Positions 17,832 to 25,406 of a stretch of 64,000 bases of DNA are shown here, piece after piece. Position 1 is the stretch's first letter, and each line of letters opens with the position of its first letter. The stretch is from assembly GCF_016925615.1 (NCBI RefSeq), contig NZ_CP070499.1:5518001-5582000 (forward strand), read 5' to 3'. A program made the position numbers and the translations under genes. Source of the DNA: Natronosporangium hydrolyticum (GTDB lineage Bacteria; Actinomycetota; Actinomycetes; Mycobacteriales; Micromonosporaceae). Below the pieces are notes generated by a model. The model saw nothing but the letters and a program-made list of their open reading frames with translations, was not told the DNA's origin and ran no database searches.

Positions 17832-18742
17832 CCGGCGGAGTGCGGCAGCTCCGCGCCCGGGTGAGCCAGTGGCGGCCCTGGTCCCGGCTGGCGTACCTCG
17901 GGTCGGACCGGCGGCCGGGCCGGATGCCGGCGGGCGCGGCCGTCGCCGCGGTGGTCCTCGGTGGGCTGGTGCTGGCGGCGGTGATCGGGCCGTGGGCCCG
18001 CCCCACCGGCGTCAACCTGGGCAACGTCTTCGCCGGCCCGTCCCTGAGCCATCCGATGGGGACCGACGCCTCCGGCCGGGACCTGTTGGCGATGGTGCTG
18101 GCGGCGATGCGGGTCTCGTTCACTATCTCGGTGCTGGCCGCCGCGGTCGCGGTCAGCATCGGAGTGACGATCGGCGCGGTCGCCGGGCTCTTCGGTCGCT
18201 GGGTCGACGGCCTGGCGATGCGGGTGGTCGACTTCATGGCCAGCCAGAACCACTTCCTCTTCGCGATCCTGCTGGTAGTGCTGTTCCGGCCGGTGCTCGG
18301 CGCACAGGGGGCGGTGCTGCTGTCGGTCGGCCTGACCCACTGGACGACGGTGGCCCGGATCGTGCGCGGTGAGCTGCTGTCGCTGCGAGCCCGACCGTTC
18401 GTCACCGCCGCGGTCGGTGGCGGCGCCGACCGTTGGCGGCTGGCGCGGCGACACTTCCTGCCGCACCTCACGCCGTCGATCATCACCGCGATGATCCTGC
18501 TGGTGCCCCATGCGATCTTCCACGAGTCGGGGCTCTCCTTCCTCGGCCTCGGGCTGCCGGCGCATCAGGCGTCGCTCGGCAACATGCTCGCCGACAGCCA
18601 ACAGGCGATCTACGCCGGCGCCTGGTGGACCGCGCTCTTTCCCGGGCTGGTGATCTTCGCGATGGCGGCCTCGGTCGGCACCTTCGGCGAATGGCTGCGC
18701 GACCGTTATCAACCACAGTGGCGATCGGAGCTGCGCCTATGA
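17828..18742 (+). CDS. ABC importer permease 2 (DppC/OppC-like)
   Basis: A 304-residue permease. The family hallmark HPMGTDASGRDLLAMVLAA precedes the membrane segments, and the EAA loop includes RPFVTAAVGGGADRWRLARR with FLPHLTPSI. The first 45 residues are a basic cytoplasmic tail. GTG start within the previous stop; ATGA overlap with the following ATPase gene. Confidence 0.9.
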   Translation: MTGGVRQLRARVSQWRPWSRLAYLGSDRRPGRMPAGAAVAAVVLGGLVLAAVIGPWARPTGVNLGNVFAGPSLSHPMGTDASGRDLLAMVLAAMRVSFTISVLAAAVAVSIGVTIGAVAGLFGRWVDGLAMRVVDFMASQNHFLFAILLVVLFRPVLGAQGAVLLSVGLTHWTTVARIVRGELLSLRARPFVTAAVGGGADRWRLARRHFLPHLTPSIITAMILLVPHAIFHESGLSFLGLGLPAHQASLGNMLADSQQAIYAGAWWTALFPGLVIFAMAASVGTFGEWLRDRYQPQWRSELRL

Positions 18743-19740
18743 CCGCCCCGTCGGCAGATCCGCTGGCCGTCACCGGCCTGTCGGTACGGTTCCAGACCCG
18801 GGCCGGCCCGGTCGCCGCGCTGACCGAGATCGACCTGCGGCTGCCCGCTGGCGAGTTCCTGGTGGTGGTCGGCGAGAGCGGCAGCGGCAAGAGCGTCCTC
18901 GCCAGTGCGATCCTGCGCGCTCTGCCCGCCAACACCGACCTCGCCGGCACGATCTCAGTCGCCGGCCACGACCTCGCCACGCTGGACCGGGCCGCCCTCG
19001 ACCGGTTCCGGCGCAGCCACCTCGCCTACATCCCACAGAGCCCGGCCACCGCCCTCAACCCGGTACGCCGAGTCGGGTCGCTGCTGCTGGAGCTGGCCAG
19101 AGCCCGCGGGCTGAGCCCGGCGGCCGCCCGGGTCACGCTGCGACAGGCGCTGGCCGAACTCGACCTGGACCTCGACCGGATCGCCCGGCGCTACCCGCAC
19201 CAGCTCTCGGGCGGGATGCAGCAACGGGTGCTCAACGCACTGGCGATGGTGGGCGACCCGGCACTAGTGATCGCCGACGAGCCCACCACCGGGCTCGACG
19301 CCGACCTGGTCGACGTGACCGCGGCACAGCTGCGGCAGCTCACCGGCCGCGGCGCGGGGGTGTTGGTGATCACCCACGACCTGCGGCTGGCGCAACGACT
19401 CGGCGGCCGGCTGGCCCTGCTCTACGGTGGCTACCTGGTGGAGTCGTCGCCGACCGAGGAGTTCTTCGCAGCCCCCGCCCACCCGTACGGCGACGGGTTG
19501 CTGGCGGCGCTGCCGGAGCGCGGCGGTCTCCCGATCCCCGGCCAGCCGGTGGAGCTGACCGCGCCACCGCCCGGCTGCCCGTTCGAACCGCGCTGCGAGC
19601 TGCGCATCCCCGACTGTGCGGGGCCGGTACCAACGCCCCGGCCGGTGCCGGACCAGCCCGACCGGCACGTCCGCTGTTACCTTCCGGCGCCACCGATGGT
19701 GCCCGCGACCGCCCACCGGAGCACCGATGCTGCGCGCTGA
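18739..19740 (+). CDS. ABC importer ATPase 1 (DppD/OppD-like)
   Basis: A 333-residue ATPase: Walker A GESGSGKS, Q-loop region AYIPQSPATALNPVRRVGS, signature QLSGGMQQRVL, Walker B ALVIADEPTTGLD and the oligopeptide-family C-terminal segment with CPFEPRCELRIPDC, whose Cys residues recall the iron-sulfur binding tail of DppD proteins. ATGA overlap with the permease gene. Confidence 0.92.
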   Translation: MTAPSADPLAVTGLSVRFQTRAGPVAALTEIDLRLPAGEFLVVVGESGSGKSVLASAILRALPANTDLAGTISVAGHDLATLDRAALDRFRRSHLAYIPQSPATALNPVRRVGSLLLELARARGLSPAAARVTLRQALAELDLDLDRIARRYPHQLSGGMQQRVLNALAMVGDPALVIADEPTTGLDADLVDVTAAQLRQLTGRGAGVLVITHDLRLAQRLGGRLALLYGGYLVESSPTEEFFAAPAHPYGDGLLAALPERGGLPIPGQPVELTAPPPGCPFEPRCELRIPDCAGPVPTPRPVPDQPDRHVRCYLPAPPMVPATAHRSTDAAR

Positions 19741-20413
19741 CCAGGTCCGGGTCAGCTACGGCGGCGGCCAGGACCGGGTGACCGCCCTGCCGGGCGTCGA
19801 CCTCAGCCTCCCGGCCGGCGGCCGGATCGGCTTGGTCGGGCCCAGCGGCTCGGGCAAGTCGACGCTGGCGCTGGTGCTGGCGCTGCTGCTCGCCCCCGAC
19901 GCCGGCCGGGTCGAGCTCGACGGCGAACCGGTACCCGGCGCGGGGCTGAGCCTCCCCAAGCGGCTGCGCCGCCGGGTGCAGCTGCTGTGGCAGTCGCCCC
20001 GCGCCGCCACCGACCCACGGCTGCGGCTGGGGCAGCTGCTGCTGGAACCGCTCGCCGCCCACCGCGAACTGCCGCCCCGGCCAGACCGGCCGGAGCTGCT
20101 GCGGCGGCTCTCCGAACCGGTCGGGCTGACCCCGGAGCTACTGCGGCGCTACCCCCATGAGGTGTCTGACGGGCAGCTGCAACGCGCCGCGCTCGCCCGC
20201 GCGCTGGCGCTACGCCCCGGGTACCTGATCTGCGACGAGCCGACCGCGATGCTCGACGTCTCCAGTCAGGCGGGGCTGCTGGCGACCCTCGCCGAACAGC
20301 AGCGCAGCCACGGCCTCGGGATCCTGCTGGTAACTCATGATCGGCTGCTCGCCGACCACTGGTGCGAACAGGTGTTGGACCTGCGAGAACTCGCCGCCGA
20401 ACCCGCCGGGTGA
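19727..20413 (+). CDS. ABC importer ATPase 2 (DppF/OppF-like), atypical signature
   Basis: A 228-residue ATPase, short for DppF because the C-terminal oligopeptide-family extension is missing. Walker A GPSGSGKST and Walker B YLICDEPTAMLD are intact, but the ABC signature reads EVSDGQLQRAALARAL, with Asp in place of the first Gly of the usual LSGGQ. The ATG overlaps the preceding gene by 14 nt. The other ATPase of the pair is canonical, so one degenerate site is plausible in a working heterodimer. Confidence 0.88.
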   Translation: MLRADQVRVSYGGGQDRVTALPGVDLSLPAGGRIGLVGPSGSGKSTLALVLALLLAPDAGRVELDGEPVPGAGLSLPKRLRRRVQLLWQSPRAATDPRLRLGQLLLEPLAAHRELPPRPDRPELLRRLSEPVGLTPELLRRYPHEVSDGQLQRAALARALALRPGYLICDEPTAMLDVSSQAGLLATLAEQQRSHGLGILLVTHDRLLADHWCEQVLDLRELAAEPAG

Positions 20414-20431
20414 GCCGGGTTCGCACTGCGG

Positions 20432-21124
20432 TCAGTCGGTGATCGTAGCGTCGTCGTCGGCCAACTCGATCCCGAGCGCGCCGGCGAGCGTGTACGAAAG
20501 GGCGAGCAGATCCTGCCCGCTCATCGTGACGCCGGCGAAACTGGTCACGCCGCCGATGCCGGCGAGCTCACACCTGCGGAATCGGGCGCCGGTCATCTCA
20601 GCGTGGGAAAACTGGGCACCGGTCAGGTCGCAGTCGACGAACTCGACCCCGCCCAACCTCGCGTACGAGAAATCGGCGCGAGCCAGCAGGCACCGCTCGA
20701 ACCGGACATGGGTGAAGGAGCTGAACCGCCACGAGGTCAGGTCCGCCCGGCAGTCGGTGACCAGGACGTCCCGCAGCACCCCATCGTGGAGCTGCAGCCC
20801 GGTGATCCGGCTCTTCGCCAGACCGCTGCGCAACAGGGTCGCCTGCTCGGCCTGCAGGTTGGCCAGGTTGCTGCCGGTCACCTCGCTGTCGCGCAGCCGC
20901 AGCTTCGGCAGCCGGCAGTCGCTGAGATCGGCACGGGCGAACCGGCACTCGGTGAACTCCACCGCCTCGGCGTGCCGATCCGGCAGCGCCAGCCCGAACT
21001 CAAGCCGGTCGAAGCTCGCCTCGTCTTCGAGGTCATGATCGACCAGCGTGGCCGCCGGCAGGGTCGCCGGCAGGTTGGCGCTGGCGGGTGGGCGGGGCGA
21101 TGGCTTCCTGGCGGTGCGCGGCAT
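20432..21124 (-). CDS. Pentapeptide-repeat protein
   Basis: A 230-residue protein whose residues 55-200 contain A(D/N)L/F-type pentapeptide units such as FARADLSDC, SNLANLQAEQATLL, LARADFSYARL and LTGAQFSHAEMTGARF. These fold as a right-handed quadrilateral beta-helix. The N-terminal 40 residues are Pro/Ala-rich and the tail is acidic. Some family members mimic DNA and protect gyrase; nothing here proves that role. It converges on the importer operon 18 nt away. Confidence 0.85.
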   Translation of the reverse strand: MPRTARKPSPRPPASANLPATLPAATLVDHDLEDEASFDRLEFGLALPDRHAEAVEFTECRFARADLSDCRLPKLRLRDSEVTGSNLANLQAEQATLLRSGLAKSRITGLQLHDGVLRDVLVTDCRADLTSWRFSSFTHVRFERCLLARADFSYARLGGVEFVDCDLTGAQFSHAEMTGARFRRCELAGIGGVTSFAGVTMSGQDLLALSYTLAGALGIELADDDATITD

Positions 21125-21165
21125 GGCGCCACCCTAGTCGCCGGATATGACCATCGCGGCTCGGC

Positions 21166-21597
21166 TCAGCGGCCGGGCACCCACAACCCGGAGCTCGGCG
21201 ACCCCTGCGGCCGGGGTGGCGCCGCAGCACCCGGACCGGCCTCGCCCGCCGGCGAACCGGGCGCCTCGGCGAGGTCGTTCGGCTCCGCCCCGGGCTGCTG
21301 GGCCACCGCCTCCTCGGCCCGGGCCTGCTCCACCTGCAGCTGCTGGAACGCCGGGTCGAGCTGGCCGAGCAGGTCGGGGGAGAGGTAGGGGCGGGCGTGC
21401 TCCACCGCCACGGCGGCGACATCGATCAGCAGCCGCCCATCCCGCCTGCCTAACTTGGCCTGGGCCGCGTTGAGCAGCCCGCTGAGCACCTCAGCGAAGA
21501 CCTGATCGACTGGTGCGGACCGCAGCTGCTGGAGATATTCACGCAACTGCTCTTCGGAGACTCCGGGCGCGGGGCCCGGGCCACTGGCATCGCTCAC
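21166..21597 (-). CDS. Hypothetical protein with helical N-terminal domain
   Basis: A 143-residue protein. Residues 13-95 form amphipathic helices (VSEEQLREYLQQLRSAPVDQ, LLNAAQAKLGRRDGR, DVAAVAVEHARPYLSPDLL) followed by a Pro/Gly/Ala-rich disordered tail. I recall similar proteins in related actinomycetes but no function. It is 9 nt downstream of the nucleotidyltransferase gene and probably cotranscribed with it. Confidence 0.65.
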   Translation of the reverse strand: MSDASGPGPAPGVSEEQLREYLQQLRSAPVDQVFAEVLSGLLNAAQAKLGRRDGRLLIDVAAVAVEHARPYLSPDLLGQLDPAFQQLQVEQARAEEAVAQQPGAEPNDLAEAPGSPAGEAGPGAAAPPRPQGSPSSGLWVPGR

Positions 21598-21606
21598 CCC
21601 CCGACC

Positions 21607-22446
21607 TTAGCGCGCCCGATTCCCGCCGCGCCCAGGCCTCCTCGGCGCGGCGGGCCCGGCATCCATCAGCCGTTGAAGATCCTGCTGCAACTGCTCCGCC
21701 ACCCGGTCCACCATGGAGATCGCCACCGCAGAACTGGTTGCCGCAGGGTGGTCTGGCAGCAGCGAGGAGACGGCGGCGGCCGCCTCCGGATAGCGCTCGG
21801 CGAAGAACGCGGCGCCGGTGCCCCGGTCGGTGCTCCAGCCACCCTCCGCGGCCGAGTAGAGCACCGCGGCCACCTGCCACAGCCGCCGCGCCGCCGCGGC
21901 CGTCGCCGCCGCTACTTCGGACTCGCTCGTGGCTGCCTGCAGCTGCGCCCGCAGCCGCCCGACGATCCGGTCGAGGTCGCCGATGAACTCCCGGGCCAAC
22001 TCCCGATCAGGCCGGCACCGCGGAAACTCCGGACGCAGGTCCACCCCGCTGACCGGGACGCAGTAGTGCTTCAGGAAACACCGGTCGGCGCGCCCTGCCG
22101 GCCCCGGCGCGGTCACCTCCGACAGCAGCCCGGCCGAGACCCCTACCGCACTGACTATCTCCCGGTGCCGCTGCGATAGCAGCGCAGCCAGCTCCCGGCA
22201 GCGCGCCAGCGCGGCCGACTCGGTGACGACGACCAGGAGATCCAGATCAGACACGGCTGGCCGCGCCTGTCCAGTAGCGACGCTGCCGTACAGATAGAGA
22301 CCGTGTAGCCAGCTACCCAGCTCGGTGGTGAGGGTGTCCACCGCGTCGGAGAGCACTGCGGCAAAGGGTGGCCGGACCCGGTCCAGCGCTGCGCCGGTGG
22401 TGAGGTACCCCGCCGCGTCGATCCCTTCCTGCGGGTCAAGCGTCAC
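21607..22446 (-). CDS. Nucleotidyltransferase-domain protein
   Basis: A 279-residue protein with a Pol-beta-type nucleotidyltransferase motif near residue 50: GLYLYGSVATG then SDLDLLVVV, giving the GS-xn-DxD arrangement. The rest is helical with Arg-rich C-terminus and resembles stand-alone nucleotidyltransferases of the aminoglycoside-adenylyl type, although the C-terminal domain is not clearly recognised. Its ATG overlaps the stop of the upstream small gene by 4 nt. Confidence 0.75.
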   Translation of the reverse strand: MTLDPQEGIDAAGYLTTGAALDRVRPPFAAVLSDAVDTLTTELGSWLHGLYLYGSVATGQARPAVSDLDLLVVVTESAALARCRELAALLSQRHREIVSAVGVSAGLLSEVTAPGPAGRADRCFLKHYCVPVSGVDLRPEFPRCRPDRELAREFIGDLDRIVGRLRAQLQAATSESEVAAATAAAARRLWQVAAVLYSAAEGGWSTDRGTGAAFFAERYPEAAAAVSSLLPDHPAATSSAVAISMVDRVAEQLQQDLQRLMDAGPAAPRRPGRGGNRAR

Positions 22447-22628
22447 GTCGCCACCAGCTCGGGACGCTGCCAGCGCAGATAGCTTCCCCCGCCGATCCGG
22501 ACCGCGCCGGCCCGCCGCGCCACCCGGTTCGCCGCCCGATTGGCCATCGCTCCGGCCCGCTGGTCATCCGCGTACGCCGACCATCGAAACCCGTCGTCGG
22601 CTAGGTCGGGCGCCACCCGGATCACCAT
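22443..22628 (-). CDS. Small hypothetical protein
   Basis: A 61-residue basic protein (MVIRVAPDLADDGFRWSAYA, GGGSYLRWQRPELVAT) that overlaps the nucleotidyltransferase start by 4 nt, implying translational coupling. No family recognised. The frame is open upstream, so the start is uncertain; the ATG at 22628 is preferred as the first with coupling and normal codon bias. Confidence 0.5.
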   Translation of the reverse strand: MVIRVAPDLADDGFRWSAYADDQRAGAMANRAANRVARRAGAVRIGGGSYLRWQRPELVAT

Positions 22629-22755
22629 GCGCCGAGGATAGGGACGGGTAGGGACGCTCGACGAACGGTTTTCGCTGACATACCGCACTGGCACAGGCGG
22701 TCGCGTCGGCCACAGCTGCCAGCTGACCGCTCTTTCCCCGGCTAGGGTTGCCCGC

Positions 22756-23019
22756 GTGGCGGAGGATTCGCGGCAGCCGGCCCGGGCACGGCTGGCGCCG
22801 CGACCGTTGACCGAGCCACACCCCAGCCGCTTGTCGCCCGATCACCCCCGCCGGGCGGAGATCCTCGCCGCGCACTCGGCGGCGCTCGCCGCTGGTGCGA
22901 GCGGCTACCTGGACCCTGCGACCGGCTTGTTCGCGCTTACCGCCCGCTACCTGGCCGACCAGGGTCGCTGCTGCGGCAGCGGCTGCCGGCACTGCCCCTT
23001 CGTGCGTACGGGGTCGTGA
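22756..23019 (+). CDS. DUF5522 family small protein
   Basis: An 87-residue protein ending in GRCCGSGCRHCPF, the Cys-rich signature of DUF5522. Before it is GYLDPATGLFALTARYLADQ, also typical. The four Cys suggest metal or cluster binding, not shown. GTG start. Transcribed divergently from the small-protein/nucleotidyltransferase genes. Confidence 0.8.
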   Translation: MAEDSRQPARARLAPRPLTEPHPSRLSPDHPRRAEILAAHSAALAAGASGYLDPATGLFALTARYLADQGRCCGSGCRHCPFVRTGS

Positions 23020-23040
23020 CGGCCGCGGCGCTCGACGCGA

Positions 23041-23139
23041 GCCCCCGCGCCTTGGTTGGCTGGGGAGGGATCTTGCATGCCGGAATGTCGGACTTATCCG
23101 TACGCAAGATCCCTCCCTGCCCAACCAAGGCGCGGGGGC
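23041..23139. repeat. Palindromic repeat family 1, copy B
   Basis: A 99-nt near-perfect palindrome between GCCCCCGCGCCTTGGTTGG and its complement CCAACCAAGGCGCGGGGGC. It shares GGGAGGGATCTTGC, AATGTCGGA and GCAAGATCCCTCCC with the copy at 12813-12889. Just downstream GGGCTAGGGCGTGCG recurs in tandem. It lies 22 nt past the DUF5522 gene. Confidence 0.85.
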
Positions 23140-23189
23140 TAGGGCGTGCGAGGGCTAGGGCGTGCGGGGTACGAGCGCGTGGGAGCGGC

Positions 23190-24008
23190 TTAGGCGGCGT
23201 GGGGCCAGCGTGCTTCCGCTGCCGGTTGCCCTCGATCGGGTCGGCCCGGGAAGGGGATCACCACACCGTCGGCCGACTGGGCGGCGCCCTCCCCCTTCGC
23301 CGGCCGGGGTGCGTCCGGTTCGGCCGCTTCCCGCTGCCCCGCCTCACCGACGACGCTGCCCGGCGGAGTCAGATCCAGCGCGCGGCGGCTCAACGCCAGC
23401 ACGATCAGGTAGCCGGCGATCACGAAGACGTGGCTGGCCAGCCGCGCCGGCTCGACCCGACCTGCCCAGATGTCCGCCGCGCTCAGGACCACCAGCATCG
23501 CGATGAAGACGGTGAGGATCGGCACGATCCCGGTCGGGCGGCCACGCCGGGCCGCCACCCACACGAACGCCGCGCCCACCGCCACGTTCCACGCCGCCGA
23601 CTCGTGCCACAGGTGTCCGGCGGTTGCCCCGTCGACGGTGGTGCCGTGGGCATGGGACTCGCCGGCCGGCCGCAACGTCGTCAACTGCAGCAGGCCCAGG
23701 ATCAACTGCACGGTGCCGATCGCGCCCAACGCGACCCGCAACAGCACCGCCGCCCGGCTCCGCCAACGGCCCGGCGCAGCGGACACCACCCGATCCGCCA
23801 GGTCCGGCGCCGCCTTCGCTGGCCCGGTCCGGATCAGCCGGGTCACCGCCGCGGCGGACTGTTCCCACGCGCGGCACGCCGGGCATCCGGCCAGGTGCGC
23901 GTCTGTCGCTGCCGCCGGCACTGGCTCGGCCTCGCCGTCCAGCCGCGCCGACAACGCCTCCCGATACTGCTCGCAGCCCACGGTCCCATAGTCGGTCACC
24001 GGCGCCAC
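23190..24008 (-). CDS. Anti-sigma factor, zf-HC2 plus membrane domain
   Basis: A 272-residue membrane protein. The N-terminal 50 residues form a zinc-finger anti-sigma domain: CEQYREALSARLDGE then the H-x3-C-x2-C pattern in HLAGCPAC. Four hydrophobic segments follow (residues about 85-215), including AVGAAFVWVAARRG and SHVFVIAGYLIVLAL. It diverges from an ECF sigma factor whose start is 54 nt away, the standard sigma/anti-sigma arrangement. His and Cys in the zinc site suggest redox or metal sensing, which fits the copper genes beyond (inference). Confidence 0.85.
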   Translation of the reverse strand: MAPVTDYGTVGCEQYREALSARLDGEAEPVPAAATDAHLAGCPACRAWEQSAAAVTRLIRTGPAKAAPDLADRVVSAAPGRWRSRAAVLLRVALGAIGTVQLILGLLQLTTLRPAGESHAHGTTVDGATAGHLWHESAAWNVAVGAAFVWVAARRGRPTGIVPILTVFIAMLVVLSAADIWAGRVEPARLASHVFVIAGYLIVLALSRRALDLTPPGSVVGEAGQREAAEPDAPRPAKGEGAAQSADGVVIPFPGRPDRGQPAAEARWPHAA

Positions 24009-24062
24009 GAAGTTCCCCTAGGGGGTAGGGGAGCCGGGACACCAGTAGGTAACCTGCATGTC

Positions 24063-24647
24063 ATGGCAGCGGACGAAGTGACCATCACCAATCTGGCGCT
24101 CGCGGCTAAGGCGGGTGATCAGGCGGCCGCCGCTGCCTTTGTGCGGGCCACCCAACAGCAGGTGCACCGGTTCCTGGCGCACCTGGTCCACCCGCGCGAG
24201 GCCGAGGATCTGGCGCAGGAGACCTACCTGCGGGCGATGAAGGCGCTCCCCCGGTTCGCCGCCCGTTCCTCCGCCCGCACCTGGCTGTACTCGATCGCCC
24301 GCCGGGTCGCCGCCGACCATCTGCGCGCCGCGGCGGCGCGTCCCCGCCGGGCGGAGGTGGCCGATGTCGACGCGGCGGTCGACGCGGTGGTGACCAGCCC
24401 CCGGTTCGAGGAGCAGGTGGCGCTGCGGGAGCTGCTGGCCGGGCTGACCGAGGAGCGGCGGCTGGCGTTCATCGCCACCCAGGTGCTGGGCCTGTCGTAC
24501 GCGGAGGCGGCCGAGGTCTGCGACTGCCCGATCGGCACCGTCCGGTCCCGGGTGGCGCGGGCCCGCGAGGACCTGGTGGTGGCGATGCAGGGCCACGGTT
24601 CGCGGCCGGGGCGCGGGTCGGGCGCCGCGGGCGGTCTCGCCGGCTGA
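24063..24647 (+). CDS. ECF sigma factor (SigC-like)
   Basis: A 194-residue RNA polymerase sigma factor. Region 2 reads HLVHPREAEDLAQETYLRA then RSSARTWLYSIARRVAADHL; region 4 reads LRELLAGLTEERRLAFIATQ then GLSYAEAAEVCDCPIGTVRS. The ATG at 24063 is used; the frame is open far upstream through the antisense of the anti-sigma gene. Together with the divergent zf-HC2 protein it forms a regulatory pair next to copper-handling genes. Confidence 0.9.
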   Translation: MAADEVTITNLALAAKAGDQAAAAAFVRATQQQVHRFLAHLVHPREAEDLAQETYLRAMKALPRFAARSSARTWLYSIARRVAADHLRAAAARPRRAEVADVDAAVDAVVTSPRFEEQVALRELLAGLTEERRLAFIATQVLGLSYAEAAEVCDCPIGTVRSRVARAREDLVVAMQGHGSRPGRGSGAAGGLAG

Positions 24648-24668
24648 CCAGGTCTGGCCGGCGAGACC
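24633..24668. terminator. Hairpin between sigma factor and ycnI-type gene
   Basis: GGTCTCGCCGGC at 24633-24644 pairs perfectly with GCCGGCGAGACC at 24657-24668 around a 12-nt loop. It overlaps the sigma stop codon and separates convergent genes; no T tract. Confidence 0.45.
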
Positions 24669-24681
24669 TCCGCGAGAGCGG

Positions 24682-25377
24682 TCAGCTGCCGGTGCTGCCC
24701 CGGCGCCGGCCGGTGACCAGCGCGGCGACCCCGGTGGCGAGCGCTGCGAGCGCGGCTACCAGTGCGATCACCGCGACCGCGTCGGTGCCGCCGCCGGTCT
24801 CGCCGGCCGCCTCGTCGGTCTCCCCGTTGTCGCTCTCGTTGCTGGCCGCATCCTGGTCGGCCGCGTCGTCGGCTTCGTCGCCGTGGTCCTCGTCGCTGGC
24901 TCCGCCGCTCACGCTGTTGATCACGTAAGGTGCGGGCTCGTCGAGCGCGCCCCACCCGTCGAGGGTCTCGGGGATGTCGATCCACCGGTGCTCAGTGTCG
25001 CCGCACTCCTGGATGGTGGGGAACCACAAGATCTCCGGTGCGTCGTCGAGCACCCGGAAGTTGATGCCGAACTCCTGGAACTCGGTGTCCGGCAGATCGC
25101 CGCCCACCCAGGCGATCTCGTCGTCGCTGATCTCGATCTCCCAGCCGCCGACCTGCTGGGGGCGGAGGTTCTCGATCCCGTCGGGCACCTGGACCCGGAT
25201 CGCGGTGGTGGCCTCGCCGTCACATCCGTGCGGCACCCGCAGCAGGCTGGTGGCGTACCCGGAGCTGACCTCGTTCGGGTCGGCGGTCACGTGGGCGGCC
25301 GCAGGTGCGGCGAGCGCCGCCAGCAGCACTCCGGTCGCGGCGATAGCGATCCCGCCCCGACGTATCACAGTGGACAT
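24682..25377 (-). CDS. YcnI-family (DUF1775) copper-associated protein
   Basis: A 231-residue exported protein. The signal peptide is followed by AAAHVTADPNEVSSG, whose exposed N-terminal His is the copper ligand in characterised YcnI. The DUF1775 domain (RVPHGCDGEATTAIRVQVP, GWEIEISDDEIAWVGG) spans to about residue 160. An acidic Asp/Glu linker and one C-terminal membrane helix ending in a basic RRRGSTGS anchor complete it. Same strand as, and 29 nt downstream of, the CopC-CopD gene, so likely one operon. Confidence 0.9.
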   Translation of the reverse strand: MSTVIRRGGIAIAATGVLLAALAAPAAAHVTADPNEVSSGYATSLLRVPHGCDGEATTAIRVQVPDGIENLRPQQVGGWEIEISDDEIAWVGGDLPDTEFQEFGINFRVLDDAPEILWFPTIQECGDTEHRWIDIPETLDGWGALDEPAPYVINSVSGGASDEDHGDEADDAADQDAASNESDNGETDEAAGETGGGTDAVAVIALVAALAALATGVAALVTGRRRGSTGS

Positions 25378-25406
25378 ACTCTTCTCTCTTCTGGTTGCAG
25401 CGGACG

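Noticed and set aside
23016-24062. Upstream extension of the ECF sigma frame
   Set aside because: It is antisense to the anti-sigma gene and crosses a palindromic repeat; the sigma homology starts at 24063.
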